NCBI RefSeq assembly: GCF_017591435.1
Contig: NC_059272.1
Coordinates: forward strand, 10,909,550 to 10,973,549
DNA length: 64,000 nucleotides
Reading direction: 5' to 3'
Source: Portunus trituberculatus
Lineage: Eukaryota; Arthropoda; Malacostraca; Decapoda; Portunidae
This document shows positions 24,971 to 43,071 of this stretch, in pieces. Both the position numbers and the translations under genes were made by a program. Under the pieces are notes generated by a model, which saw nothing but the letters and a program-made list of their open reading frames with translations, was not told the DNA's origin and made no database searches. Within the stretch, counting starts at the first letter, position 1. Every line of letters starts with the position of its first letter.

Positions 24971-25215
24971 CACGAGCAGAGGGCAGAGAGCGCAAGTACA
25001 AGCGGAGAGTGAAGAGCATAAGCACAAGCAAAAAGTGGAGAGCAGGAGCACAAGCAGAGACCGCGAGCAAGAGCAGAGAGAAAAGAGCATGAGCATGAGC
25101 GGAGAGCAGAGATTGAAGAGTATAAGTGCTAGTGGAGAGCTTGAGCACCAGTTGAGAGAGCAAACACAAGTGGGCAGAGTAAGCACAAGCAGAGATGTGA
25201 GCAGAGTATGAGAAA
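24971..25215. repeat. Degenerate purine-rich GAGCA/AAGC repeat
   Basis: Variable short units such as GAGAGCA, GAGCACAAGC and GAGAGC over about 245 bp, directly following the (GTA)n array. It looks like a diverged low-complexity array and has no gene signature. Confidence 0.8.
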
Positions 25216-25409
25216 AAAGACAGCAAGTGAAAGAGCGGATTGTGTGAGCGGAAAATGAGGAAAAAAGTATGTGATAGAATGGATTTTTATTTTGAAGTGT
25301 TTGCTCTCCACTCTTTCACTCTGTTTTTCAAATTTTTGGTGTTTGTGGTCTTCTACTCATGATTTGGAAATCTGCTCAGAGCAGGAGTGGATATACAAGC
25401 ACTCTTGCC

Positions 25410-26010
25410 CACCTCTGGTCATCTCATTTGTTTCTAAAGTTGAGATCTTCTTTCAAAGTCTTGTTAAAAACTTTACCTTGGATGATTTGAAGAGCTTGTT
25501 CCTTTCTCTCCTTCATGTTATCTATTAAAACCCTTCCCAAAGATGTTTTTCATGTTCTTCCTTGTAAGGCTTATGGAGCTGATGGAGTCACTCCTAATGT
25601 TCTCAGAAACTGTGCCTCCTTGCTTGCACCTTGCCAAGTCAAACTCTTTCAACTCTGTCTATCAACATTTACCTTTCCTTCTTGCTGGAAGTTTGCCTAC
25701 ATTCAGCCTGTTCCTAAAATGGGTGACCATTCTAATCTCTCAAACTACCATCTTTGCTAACTAATGTATTTTCTGCCCATCTAAAGTATTTTTCTTTTAA
25801 TCTATCCTCAATAGGAAGATTCTTACACATTTATTACTTCACAACATTCTTTCTGATAGCCAGTATGGTTTTCGTCATGGCCACTGTACTATATGGTGGC
25901 TTCCAGAGATTTTGGTGAAACTTTTGCTATTAATGTAGCCACAGCCTTCTAAGGAATTATCCCCTTTTCTTCAATGACACTCAGCTGTCCCCTTCTACAC
26001 TTAACAAACA
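25410..26010 (+). mobile_element. Poly(A)-tailed LINE fragment P9, strongly diverged
   Basis: Contains decayed P-family RT blocks: FTLDDLKSL (about 25470), KAYGADGVTPNVLRNCASLL (about 25566-25625), TFPSCWKFAYIQPVPKMGDH (about 25669-25728) and QYGFRHG (about 25860). It then skips to NDTQLSPSTLN-like sequence near 25975. It is internally deleted and AT-drifted. Confidence 0.8.
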
Positions 26011-27570
26011 ATGTTGTTCATATATATAAGGGAGAAATAAACTGTATATCAGGTGAAAGGTTGACCTTTCCTTACTAATAATTAGTTCAGATTAATCTCA
26101 AATACAATAACTAGATACATACTGACCAGCCTGAACTTACCCACTGAAGTGGACCATCTTCCTTCTATAGAGTTCCTTGTTGGCAACCTCTGGCATAAGA
26201 CTAAAATCACCCAAATGACTCAAAATAACTCAAATGACTTTCACAAGCATTAGAACCTTAAAAATGACAGAGACAAATTATGTTTTCCACTAGGAAGCTA
26301 GAGCTCTAGAGCATCCTTGGTTCCCACTTAACATGCACCTCTAAGCACTACCATCTGCCAGTTTTACCAAAATTGTAAAACATTTTGTTTCACTCTAACT
26401 GTTATTTCCTTATACAAATTATTTATTTTTTATCAATTTTTTTGTTCCTTTCCATATGAAAGTGCATATAAGAGAGGATTTATAAATGATCTATTGTTTG
26501 ATAAGTTGTTGGTAAGCATATATATTTCAAACTTACAACAATTTAAGTGGACATTTTACACTGGAGCAATAAAAATACATGCCACAAATATGACAAACAG
26601 TAACTGTAGGTGGATATACTTCATAGTAAAACGATGCCCTGTTAACAACATTAGTAGTATAAGAAAATACAAAAGGATTGCACTACATGGAAGTCTTTTT
26701 CCATACCTATTTTTGTTGAAGTTAATGTAATTTTGCAGCATGTATCTCATTCCTTATTTTAGAAACTATATGTACATTTTACATCCTTACATTATTATGG
26801 AAGGAATTAGTGAACTGGCATGCAAATCACATTTATCTACTAAGACAATATAAACTTCGTCAAAGTTTAGATAATACTTGCTATAGTACTGCCAAATTAC
26901 TATGCCATGTAAAACAATCTTGTACACATCATCATCTCACATGTAGATGTGAGATGATCTCACACGTAGATGCACAATGTGTTGTGCAGTGTGTGTGTGT
27001 GTCTATCCAAAGAACTATTAGAATAAAAGGCTCTCTTACAACTTCAACTCTTCTAAATACTTATTAGACAGATTCTGTAATGGTAAAACCTGAGATCTTT
27101 GTAGAAAGGCTAACAGAAAATTCCTGTTGTATCCTATAGAGCATTTCTCCAACTTTAATCATGACCAAGTGTTGGCAATGTACTAACCTATTTCAGAATC
27201 ACTTTTACTTTAATGACATGACTTTTGAAATGTCCATAGTTAAGATTTCTCCCAAACTGAGCTCAATCTTACATTTTCAGAATATTTCAAAAATTTATTC
27301 ATCATAACATCAGTCTTGTTTCTCATTATTTTACCATCATACCATATGGTGCCAAAATCGTAATTTCTACAATAAAAGGAAGTTACTGCACCATCATGAC
27401 AATGACTGAGCCTAAGTAAACCTATTAAATGAATGAAAGGCGTGCTTGTAACAGTTTTGTCATCCATCAGTTGGTCATAATGATTATGTACTAGTGTTTC
27501 AATCTAATATTATACTTCATTCTTCCATATATTAATAGCAAATTACAATGTAATGTATGTATGTATGTAG
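26011..27570. other. AT-rich unique sequence
   Basis: I see no supported gene, transposon end or long repeat here. Short ORFs have no recognisable motif. Confidence 0.5.
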
Positions 27571-27572
<2 letters not shown>

Positions 27573-27641
<69 letters not shown>

Positions 27642-27649
27642 GTGTGTGT
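27573..27649. repeat. (TG)n tail tract of the following minus-strand LINE
   Basis: About 75 bp of TG (AC on the minus strand) adjoining the LINE 3' terminus at 27650. Confidence 0.95.
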
Positions 27650-28565
27650 AATTACCTAGTTGTGGTATACAGAAAGGGGATCTATGCTCATGCTGTACTG
27701 TCTCTATATCTACTATCGTCTAACTTGGCCATGAAATCATGAACTGATCTTGCATGAACCACATATTTTTCCATGCTATTGCATATCTCTTTCAGGAAGG
27801 TTGCTCTTTTTAATATAACTTCTACAGGTGGCATTTTTCAACTTCTTTCCATATCCTCTTGAATCTCCATTTTATCAAATCTTGTTGGTCAACTTTTTTT
27901 CTATCTATTCTTCAGCCTATACATCACAATCAGGTCTCCTCTCTGCCTCCATTGTTCAAACATCTGTAGATTCAACCTCCTCTTTCTTCTCATATGAAAA
28001 GTCTTGAAGACATGTAACTAGCTTTATTGCTAACATCTGAATCTTATCCAATTTCTTTATATTAAATTTTGTATCTGGTAACCACACTAATGCTGCATAT
28101 TAAGCATTGGACCTATCATAGCTAAAGCTGCCTTTGTCCTTTCCTCATCTAGACATCTGAATGTTACTTTGATGTTTGTAACTACCTTGTAAGTTTCATC
28201 CATAATCCTATTTATGTGTTTTCTATTGAAAATATCAGATAGTTATACTATCAAGTCTTTTTCCATTGCCATTTTCTTAATCTCTGCTTTCCATTTTATA
28301 ACTGTCTAATATTTAAATTTTACCAAATTCTATCACACTGCATTATCTGATATTGAATTTAATTTCCCATCATAATTCCATCCTCTTATTTTATTCAAAT
28401 CTTGCTGTAGTGATTGGCATCCTTTCATCCTTCCTAACTAATTTGGCATGACATAAATGTTCACTCCTGTCATGTCATTAATATATACAGTACCATACTG
28501 CAAGCATTACTGAAGCTTTCTCCAACGAGGACTCCAATTACCATTTTCATTCATGAATCCACTTC
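27650..28565 (-). mobile_element. CR1-like LINE, old AC-tailed copy L1
   Basis: Minus-strand, strongly drifted copy. The 3' end reads CAACTAGGTAATTACACAC. Farther 5' are decayed equivalents of the RT C-terminal region and, near 28400-28480, of the VNDM...QSLQQDLNKI region just after the catalytic motif. Its 5' boundary (about 28565) coincides with the short (AC)n tail of the neighbouring SINE. Confidence 0.75.
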
Positions 28566-28567
28566 AA

Positions 28568-28858
28568 GTGTGTGTGTAATTCACCACGGTCGTCTGCTGG
28601 TCACCCAGCCAGCCTACCTTATTACGGAGCGAGCTCAGAGCTAACAGACCGATCTTCGGGTAGGACTGAGACCACAACACACTCCACACACCAGGAAAGT
28701 GAGGCCACAACCCCTCGAGTTACATCCCATACCTACTTGCTGCTAGGTGAACAGGAGCTGCACATTAAAAGGCTTGCCCATTTGCCTTGCCGCGCCCGGG
28801 ATTCAAACCAGGACCTTTTCGATTGTGAGTCAAACGTGCTAACCACTACACTACACGG
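28568..28858 (-). mobile_element. tRNA-Val-like SINE with AC tail, copy S1
   Basis: Minus strand: head CCGTGTAGTGTAGTGGTTAG with A box, anticodon-like loop CTCACAA (CAC, as in tRNA-Val), and a drifted B box GGTTTGAATCCC. The body contains TGTAACTCGAGGGGTTGTGG and CCGAAGATCGGTCTGTTAGC. It ends CGTGGTGAATTACACACAC. The head abuts a 44 bp LINE 3' end at 28859. Confidence 0.88.
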
Positions 28859-29828
<970 letters not shown>

Positions 29829-30115
29829 TGTGTGTAATTCACCACGGTCACCTACTGGTTACCCAGACAGTCTTCCCCATTACGGAGCGAGCTCAGAGCT
29901 CATAGACCGATCTTCGGGTAAGACTGAAACCACAACACACTCCACACACCAGGAAAGCGAGGCCACAATCCCTCGAGTTACATCCCGTACCTATTCACTG
30001 CTAGGTGAACAGGGGCTACACATTAAGAGGCTTGCCCATTTGCCTCGCCGCTTTCCGGGACTTGAACCCAAACCCTCTCAATTGTGAGTCGAGCGTGCTA
30101 ACCACTACACTACAC

Positions 30116-30117
<2 letters not shown>
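29829..30117 (-). mobile_element. tRNA-Val-like SINE with AC tail, copy S2
   Basis: Minus strand: head CCGTGTAGTGTAGTGGTTAG, loop CTCACAA, a clean B box GGTTCAAGTCCC, body as in S1, and end GGTGAATTACACACA. The head abuts (AC)n (plus-strand TG at 30118-30151). Confidence 0.9.

Positions 30118-30151
<34 letters not shown>
30118..30151. repeat. (TG)n linker
   Basis: Joins the head of SINE S2 to the 3' terminus of the LINE fragment at 30152. Confidence 0.95.
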
Positions 30152-30154
<3 letters not shown>

Positions 30155-30290
30155 TTACCTATTTGTATTTACCTATTTGTGTATTACAGGACCCGAGCTA
30201 AGCTCTCTGTGACCTGTCTCCTTGTCCATTCCTGTCATATCTCTCTTTCATCTGATTGACACACACCGCGTCAACGACGTCACTGCTCAG

Positions 30291-30293
<3 letters not shown>
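30152..30293 (-). mobile_element. 5'-truncated CR1-like LINE, 3' end only (142 bp)
   Basis: Nearly identical to the last part of LINE A (30322-30450). It differs by a doubled 14 bp tail unit (ACAAATAGGTAAAT twice). Both ends lie in (AC)n. Confidence 0.9.

Positions 30294-30321
<28 letters not shown>
30294..30321. repeat. (TG)n linker
   Basis: Separates the 142 bp LINE end from LINE A. Confidence 0.95.
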
Positions 30322-30324
<3 letters not shown>

Positions 30325-33300
30325 TTACCTATTTGTGTATTACAGGGCCCGAGCTAAGCTCTCTGTGTCCTGTCTCCTTGTCCATTCCTGTCATATCTCT
30401 CTTTCATCTGATTGACACACACCGCATCAACGACATCACTGCTCAGTTTATTCCACTTATCAATGCTACGATGCGGAAACTGTATTTTCTCACGTCATTT
30501 AGACAGATGTCTTTATTAGCTTTTTCCATGTCCTCGGAGATGATTACTTGTGGTCACCTTTATCAACTCTCTGTCCAGTATGTCAATCTTGTTCACCAAT
30601 TTATACATAGTTATCATGTCTCCTCTTGTTCTTCTCTCTTCTAATGTGGTCAGCCCCAGCTTCCTCAGTCTTTCCTCATAGTCTAACTCCTGAGTCCTGG
30701 TACCATCCTTGTTGCCAGCCTCTGTACCCTTTCTACCTTCTTCACATTTTTCTTCATATGCGGTGACCAGACACAAGCTGCATATTCTAACTGGGGTCTT
30801 ATTAAGGTACATAATATCTTCTTCATCATTCCTTCATCTAGGTAGTGGAATGCAAGGCCAATATTTTGAAGCATGTTATATGTTTTCCAAAAAATCTTGT
30901 TAATGTGTTTCTCCGGTGACAAAGTGTTTTGCACGGTTACTCCTAAGTCTTTCTCCTCATTGGTCTCTTTAATTTTCTCATCACCCAGCCTGTAATCCCA
31001 GTTTGGTCTGTATCTACTTCTTCCCATTTTCATAACATGGGTCTTGTCTATATTAAATTCCATCTGCCACTCCTTACTCCACTCATATATTTTATCAAGA
31101 TCTTCCTGTAACTTGTTACAATCTTCCACATTCTTTACTCTCCTCATAATTTTAGTATCGTCCGCAAACATGTTCATGTAACTGTCAATTCCTACTGGCA
31201 TATCATTAACATAAATCAAAAACATGATGGGAAAGCACTGACCCTTGTGGAACTCCACTGGTTACCTTCTTCCACTCGGACTTCCTTCCTCTCACCACTG
31301 TTCTCATTTCTCTTCCCATTAAGTAATTTTCCATCCATTTTGCTAGTTTATCATTTACTCCTCCAATCTTCTTTAGTTTCCACATCAGTCTATTGTGTGG
31401 TACTTTATCAAAGGCCTTTCTCAAGTCCAGGTAGATAGCATCCACCCATCCCTCTCTATGTTGTAGTATGTCAGTCACTCTTGAATAAAAACATAATAAA
31501 TTGGATACACGATCTTCCTTTTCTGAAACCAAACTGTCTTTCACTCAGAATGTTTTCACTTTCTAGATACTCACTCCACTTAGCTTTAATTACTTCTTCA
31601 CATACCTTGCACAATATACTAGTCAACGATACTGGTCTATAATTTAGCGGTTCCATTCTACTACCATTCTTATATATAGGCACAATGTCAGCTCTTTTCC
31701 ACTCTTTCGGGACTAATCCTGTTCGTATGGAGGTTTCCACAATATCAAATACGGGTTCAACAATTGATCCTTACATTCATTTAGCAACCTCCCAGATATG
31801 CCATCAGGCCCCATTGATTTATTAATATCCAGATTGCTTATAATTTTCCTTACATCTTCCTTAGTAACCATGATGTCCTGCATTTGCTTTATTTCCGTAG
31901 GCCTTCCTCCCATAAAATGCTCCTCCTTTGTAAACACTTTGCAAAAGTTGTCGTTCAAAATTTCAGCTATATCTCCAGCATCCTCATATACTTCTTCCCG
32001 TTTTTACCTTTTCTATTGCCTCCCTTATATTTAGTTTTCCATTTATGAATTTGTAAAACATTTTGGGTCACTATCACAGTTTTCCACCACCCTCTGTTCA
32101 TATTCCTTCTGTGCTGTTCTCCTTACTTCAACATATCTATTCCTTGCTGTTTTGTAAACTTCTCTTGATAATACATCACTGTTTTTCTTAAGTTTCTTCC
32201 ATGCCTTTTCTTTGTTCTTTTTTGCTTCTTCACAATTTCTATTAAACCACTGTTTATTATTTAAAGTCCTCTTTCTGTAATATGGCACAAACTTTTCACA
32301 GCAGAGTTATACAAATCCATAAATTTATCGTATTTCAATTGCATATCCCTTTCCTGGTATACCACGGACCAGTCAATTTCATTAAAGAACTCCCTTATAT
32401 GGTTATAATTTGCCCTAATATAATTTAATTTTTCCTCCCTGTGTTCCACAATCTTATTCGTGCTTAATTCCGTATCCAGCTCAAAGCTTAGGACATCATG
32501 ATCGCTTCTCCCCAAGGGACATTTATGTTCAATTTCCTCTTTAGAGAGATGCCCCTGGTAAATACCAAATCCAACCTTGCTGCAACATCTTGTCCCCTGC
32601 ACCTTGTTGGTGATCTCACCCACTGTGTCATCAAGTTATTTGTTGCTACCTTTAACAATTCCTCTGCCCACTCACCACCGTTCACCACTTCGTAGTCTTC
32701 CCACACTATTTCTTTACAATTAAAGTCTCCAACTATCATCACTCTATCCTTTCTGATGAGTTCTTGCTTCATTCTGTCTAGAGTATTTCTCATCACCATT
32801 TGGTACTGTTCATATTCCCAAGCACTGGTTCTGGGTGGTATGTATACTGTTATAATATTAATGTCCCTCTTGCCATCTGTTATAAGCATACTTATCACTT
32901 CCTCATTTCTCTTACTATAGTTCACCTCCTTCACTATCAGATCTTCCTTAGTAAGAACCATTATACCACCACCTCCTTTATTTTTCTATCATTTCTCCAT
33001 ACTTTGTAGTGTTTTACAACAAACCAGTCTAGCTTTATTTCGGCCTTAGCTTTGTTTCCACTACACACATTATGTCCGGTTCATTATTTCTTAGGTAATC
33101 CATACATTCTAGCCTCTTAGACAGAAATCCATCTATATTCATGTAAGTCACTTGTATTCCATTCCTAGTCTCTTTCTTCCATGTAATGTCTATTCCGTCT
33201 GTTTTATCCACCACTTCTTTAGCCTCCCATTTCTCATCCTCCAAAAAAACTTGGTCTTTTCCTCCTCTGTTCTTTCGTCATTCCTCTCTTTCACTTCAGT

Positions 33301-34336
33301 TACAAGCTCTTTCATTTTCATTCGCTCATCCTGTGACATATTTCTTCTTATGTAAATTGTTTTGGTTTCCTCAGAGTCCTTAAGTTTCCAAGCCCTCCTC
33401 AACAAGGCCTCAGCTGCCACCTGAGACTTTAATTTCAATTTTAATGGTCTATTCTTGCCTTCCTCAAAAGCTCCCAATCTCACACTTTCTTCTACCTCAG
33501 CATATAGGTCCTCTTCCTCCACAGAGATCTTATTCAGTAAAGACTTAATCCTGTCATTTTCCTTATCCTCCTATCCTGCCAGTTCCTGTTAGTTTCCTCC
33601 TCAATCCTGTTATGATCACACATTTTTCTTTTCAGCAATATCTCTCACCACATACTCATTTTCCTTTAGTGCCTTTACCATTTCTCTCTGTAATCACTTT
33701 ATTTTCCTCTTCCTGCTTTTTCACTATCTCCTAAAGGACCTTTGTACCTCCTGATGTTCATGGTTCACTTCTTTCATCCTGGCATCAATTAGACTAAGGC
33801 ATTCCTCCTTCCTCAAGTCCCCTTCGGATATTTTCATCTCCATTTCTAGGAGTTTAGCCTTCATCTCTTCACATTGTTTCCTTAGTTGTTGGTTTTCTTT
33901 CTCCATCTCTATTTTTTCCTTCAATAGCTCTTTATTCGCTATCGTTAACAAATAGATCTCTTTTTTGAACAAATCATTCTCGGCTATAACTCTATCCAGT
34001 TTTTCTTCTATGGACAAAATATTTAGGAACTTACTTTCCAGTGCCTGGATTCTTGCATCCATATCTAATTTCTCCAGTCCTCTTGGAGTAGTTACAAAAC
34101 CTTCAAAATCTTTGGGTTGCCTAGTAGCACCTGCCATGTTTGCTATTGTCAGCTGATTATGGCCAAAACAATCACCGCCACACTCTCCTCTCAGGGACCA
34201 CTCTCCATATCCCTCACTTTCAACACTATGCGACAGTAGGACATCAACAGGACACTAACTCAGAGGTACCCGGGCCCTGTAACACCATAGGTATTTTCAC
34301 TTCTTCCGTCCGCAGCGGAGACGAGCCGTCCTCTCT

Positions 34337-34339
<3 letters not shown>
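30322..34339 (-). mobile_element. CR1-like LINE A, about 4.0 kb, near full length but broken
   Basis: Minus strand, 5' to 3'. ORF1 starts at 34137 (MAGATRQPKDFEGFVTTPRG) and has a long coiled coil (33724-34137), then a basic nucleic-acid-binding part (LKLKLKSQVAAEALLRRAWK; 33190-33522). ORF2 holds the endonuclease (YMNIDGFLSKRLECMDYL; PDIMCVVETKL; VYIPPRTSAWEYE; IVGDFNCKEIVWED; LGRSDHDVLSFEL). The RT has NKSMGPDGISGRLLNECKD, EPLNYRPVSLTSIL, FGFRKGRSC, LDLRKAFDKVPHNRL, SGVPQGSVL and MFADDTKIM (near 31160), then LDYEERLRKLGLTTLEERRT. The 3' end is ACAAATAGGTAAATAC. ORF2 spans several frames, so the copy is inactive. Confidence 0.92.
33190..34137 (-). pseudogene. LINE A ORF1 (coiled coil plus basic domain), frameshifted
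   Basis: The 138-codon N-terminal segment is dominated by heptad-like E/K/L repeats (about residues 25-130: LESKFLNILSIEEKLDRVIA, KEIYLLTIANKELLKEKIEM). After frame breaks, a 110-codon segment follows with RPLKLKLKSQVA, AWKLKDSEETKTIYIRR and RTEEEKTKFFWRMRNGRLKK. CR1-group ORF1 proteins are known as nucleic-acid-binding chaperone-like proteins. Element B and the partial copy at 63704 carry the same two blocks. Confidence 0.8.

Positions 34340-34381
<42 letters not shown>
34340..34381. repeat. (TG)n linker between LINE A and LINE B
   Basis: About 41 bp of TG between the 5' end of LINE A and the 3' terminus of LINE B. Confidence 0.96.
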
Positions 34382-34384
<3 letters not shown>

Positions 34385-37300
34385 TTACCTAATTGTATTT
34401 ACCTAATTGTAACATACGGGAAAAGAGCTATGCTCGTGTTGTCCCGTCTCCATATCTATTAATGTCCAGCTTTTCTTAAAATCATGAATATTCCTTGCGT
34501 TGACCACTTCCACGTCTAAACTATTCCATGCTTCCACCCTTCTATGAGGGAAGCTATATTTTTCACATCTCTCCTATAAGTGGCCATTTTAGTTTTTCCC
34601 ATGCCCTCTCGACATTCTTCCATTCCACATACACAGATCTTCCCTATCCATTTTTCCATGCCAATCATCACTCTGTATATTGCTATCAGGTCTCCCCTTT
34701 CTCTTCTGTTTTCCAGGGTTGGAAGTTGCATTCTTTTCAGTCTGTCTTCATAAGTCAAATCTCTTAAGTCAGGCACCATTTTGTTGCAGCCCTCTGTACT
34801 TTCTCTAGTTTCCTTATGTGTTTCTTTAAGTTCGAGCCCACTGTATTGTTGCATATTCAAGCCTCGGTCTTATCATTGCAGTAATTATTTTCTTCATCAT
34901 TTCTTCATCTAGATATACGAACGCCACTCTTATGTTCCTCAATAAGTTCAATACTTCTCCAATTATTTTGTTTATATGTCTCTCTGGCGATAGGTCATTG
35001 GTAATTGTCACCCCAAGGTCTTTTTCTTCATGACTGGTTTTATGTCTTCATTTCCTATCTTGTACATACTCCTGATTCTTCTTTCACTCTTGCCAAACTC
35101 TATTTTCTTGCATTTTGTCGTGTTGAACTCCATTTGCCATGTACAGCTCCATTTCCATATTCTGTCCAAGTCTTCCTGGAGTAGTTCGCAATCTTTGTCA
35201 CATCTCACTTTTCTTAACAATTTTGCATCGTCTGCAAATAGGCTCACATAACTGGACACCCCATCCACCATGTCATTTATGTAGACTGCGAACATTACTG
35301 GTGCCAACACTGATCCCTGTGGAACTCCACTCTCCACCAATCCCCATTCTGATGGTCTGTCCTTAATTATTGTTCTCATTTCTCTTCCTACCAAAAGTCT
35401 TCCATCCATTTTAGTAAACTGCCATGCACTCCTCCTACCATTTCAAGTTTCCAGATCAGTCTCTGGTGTGGTACCTTATCAAAGGCCTTTTTTAAATCCA
35501 GATATATTCCATCAGCCCAACCATCTCTTTCCTGTATTACATCTATCACCCTCGAATAGTAACATATCAGGTTTGTCGTGCATGAACGCCCTTTTCTAAA
35601 ACCAAATTGACACTCACAAAGTATGTCATTTTTCTCCAAGAAGTCTGTCCATCTATTCTTCACCACCCTCTCACACATCTTAGCTACCACACTTGTAAGT
35701 GACACTGGTCTATAGTTCAATGGGTCTCTCTTGTTACCTGATTTATAGATTGGGACAATGTTAGCTCTTTTCCAGTCTTGGGGCACTACACCTTCCCTTA
35801 ATGAGGCATCAATTACTTCACAAACTTTTTCTGCCAATTGCTCCTGCATTCTCTTAAAATCCATCCTGATACCCCATCAGGTCCCACAGCTTTTCTCACT
35901 TCTAAACTCCCCATCATGTTCTTGATCTCCTCCACAGTTACTTGAAACTCCTTCATAATCCCTTTCTGTTCCATTACCAGTGGTTTGTCAAAAGCAGTCT
36001 CCTTTGTGAATACCTTCCGAAAGCATCCATTCATAGCCTCTGCCATTTCCTGGGATCTTCACTGCATACTCCATTTACTTCTAAACTTTCAATACTTTCT
36101 CTATTTTTGATGTTGTTGTTCACATGTCTGTAAAAAGCCTTGGTTGGTCTTTACATTTATCAATTATATCCTTTTCTTGTTTCTTTCTTTCTTCTCTTCT
36201 AATCAACACATATTCATTTCTTGCTCTTTTGTAACTTTCCCACTGCTTAATCCGTCTTTTCCTTCTCCACCTCTTCCATGCATCCTCTTTTCTTGTTCTA
36301 GCCTTTTCACATCTATCGTTAAACCAGTCCTGCTTTCCAACTTCTCTATGTTGTCTTATTGGTACAAATTTTTCTCACCTTCTTTGTATATTTTTATAAA
36401 TTCCTTCCACTTTTCATTTGCTCCTTAGCACTCTTGAATTTCATCCAATTTGTCTCTTGAAAGAATTTCTTTAGGTTTCCAAAATCTGTCTTGGCATAAT
36501 TCCATCTTCCCACTTTATATTCTTCATTTCTTCTAGATTTCTCTTCGTCTATCACCTTGAACTCCAAAACTGCATGATCACTCTTTGCTAAAGGGCACTC
36601 CACCCTCATCTCCTCAATGACCATTGGCTCTGTACTAAAGACCAAGTCCAGTCTTGACGATGCTCCCTCTCCTCCAAACCTAGTATCTTCTTTGACCCAC
36701 TGAGTTAACACATTTTCCATTGCCAGTGTCAATAGTGTATTTCCCATGTTGTCTCTGATCCTTCCATTGACCAGTCCTCCCAACACACCTCTTTACAATT
36801 AAAATCTCCCATCATTATAGTTCGTTCACAGCCACCCAACATTTCTTCCAGACATGTTCCTGTATCACTTATCATTTCTTCATATTCCTGTACTGACCAT
36901 GCATTTGTCTTAGGTGGTACGTACACCACTATGTAGTGCCTCTTTTTCCTTCATTAGTTTCTGCTCTGATCTTTAGCACTTCTGCCTTTCCCATACCTTT
37001 TTCACTTGATCCACCTTTATATCTTTTTAACCAGCAACATCACTCCTCCTCCCATCTTACCTACTCTATTTCTTTTCCAAACGTTATATTTCCTTCTCCA
37101 ACCTTCATCAGGTCTTCTCCTCTCTCAGTTTTGTTTCAGTAAGACCCACAATATCTGGGTTCTTGTCCCTCAAGTAATCGTTGAGTTCTAAAATCCCGAT
37201 ATCACTCCATTTATGTTGGAATACATTACATTTCGCTCATATGTAAGTTTCTTTAGTCCTTTCTTGCTGTACTTTTCTGGGTTATGAACCACTTCCTCAG

Positions 37301-38403
37301 TCTCATATCCAAGATTCTCCAGAAAAACTCTTTCTTCTCCTCTTCTGTCCTCTCTTCATTTTTTTTCAAAGCCTCCTTTCTCAACTCATTTAACATTTCT
37401 CTTTCCTTTTCACCGAGATCTCTTCTCAACCAAATCTTCCTTGTTGTTTCCTGCTGGGCTAGCCTCCATGACTTCTCCACCAATTCATCTACATCCTTTT
37501 GTGACTTAAGTTTGATTCTTATTGGCCTCATACCTTCTCTTGTGAACTTTCCAATTCTATGGAAGTCCTCTATTTCTTGTACTAGGTCTTTTCCTCCTCC
37601 TGCACCACATTAATGATATTATTTATCACCTTTTTATGTTTTCTCTCTCTCCATTTTACTCGGTGTCTTATCCTCCTCCACACCAAATATCACCACACAT
37701 CTCTTTTTGTCTACAGTTTCCCTCACCAATGTCTCATTTGACTTAATAACCTTCACCACTTTCTCAGCTATCTTCTCTTCTATGATCTGTTGATCTATAA
37801 TTTCAGCAAGGCCCAAAGTTTTCTCCCTGACTCTTTGATTTCCTTTTCCAGACTTGCAACTTTGTAATTTACCTCCTTTCTTTCCACTTCCTGACTTTTT
37901 TCCATTCAGCCTGCTTCTCCATCACTTTTCCTAGAGATTCTCCACATTTTCGCAATTCACTTTAATTAGCTTAACTTCCTCTTTCAGTGCTGCATTTTCC
38001 TTCTTCATATCGGCACAGTCTCTCTTTACATTGTCATAACTCGTTTCCAGGCCCTCATACTTTTCAAACAGTTTTTCAATTTTACCTTCTAACTCCAGAA
38101 TTTTCTTCACATAAGCGCTCTTCTCCATTATTCCTTGAAACCCTGTGAAGTCTGATTCATCTTTCGAGTTCACGGCCGCCATGTTGCGCAGACGTAAACA
38201 AACCAGCTGATGGCTCAAACGCAGGCTACAGTTTATATTTACCTTCACTGGACATTATTTTGCTAATCAACAGTTAACATGACTATATGGAGACGGGACA
38301 AACATTACCAGCTCCTTTCCCACCTTGGTTACTCTTAGGTAACTGTAGAGTTATAGATGATTGCTCTGGAGCTCAGCGACCACCTCCGCCATCGACGATG
38401 TTC
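34382..38403 (-). mobile_element. CR1-like LINE B, about 4.0 kb, near full length but broken
   Basis: Minus strand, same organisation as LINE A. ORF1 has a coiled coil (37931-38248; YVKKILELEGKIEKLFEKYE) and a basic part (37253-37531; RPIRIKLKSQKDVDELVEKS). The endonuclease has VYVPPKTNAWSVQEYEEM, TIMMGDFNCKEVCWEDW and SRLDLVFS. The RT has RKAVGPDGVSGWILRECR, DPLNYRPVSLTSVVAKMCER, FGFRKGRSCTTNLICYYSRV, LDLKKAFDKVPHQRL, ESGVPQGSVLAPVMF and LFADDAKLL (about 35235). The catalytic block reads FADDAK instead of FADDTK. It ends with two 14 bp tail units and GTAAATAC(AC)n. Nucleotide divergence from LINE A is clearly large, so A and B are different subfamilies. Confidence 0.92.
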
Positions 38404-38429
38404 CGTGTGTGTGTGTGTGTGTGTGTGTG
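38404..38429. repeat. (TG)n at the 5' edge of LINE B
   Basis: About 26 bp of TG (AC on minus) directly before the LINE B 5' end, as expected if LINE B also landed in an (AC)n tract. Confidence 0.94.
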
Positions 38430-38755
38430 ATATTTTTCAAAGCTTAAAAAAAAAATAAATAAATAAATAAATAATAATGTAACTGCTAAGTTCACAATAA
38501 TGCCACAGTGTTTGACTGCAGTAAAACAGTTCCATGATCTTAATAACAATCAAGCTTTTCTTAATGTTACAGCAAGGCCACGTGGGAAGCAACACTTGTT
38601 CCTGTATTATGTAATTGCAAACTTTAATTAAGGAAGTTCAATTAAAAAATATCTAGATAATTTAATTGCATTACTTATATAAAAGGAATAAAAAATCTAA
38701 AACTGGAAAATTATTCTAAGTATAATTCATAAATGGAAACCATGTAAAAATTTCA

Positions 38756-38756
<1 letters not shown>

Positions 38757-38830
<74 letters not shown>
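38757..38830. repeat. (TA)n left of a TIR element
   Basis: About 74 bp of TA directly flanking the left end of the element at 38831. Confidence 0.96.
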
Positions 38831-43069
<4,239 letters not shown>

Positions 43070-43071
43070 TC

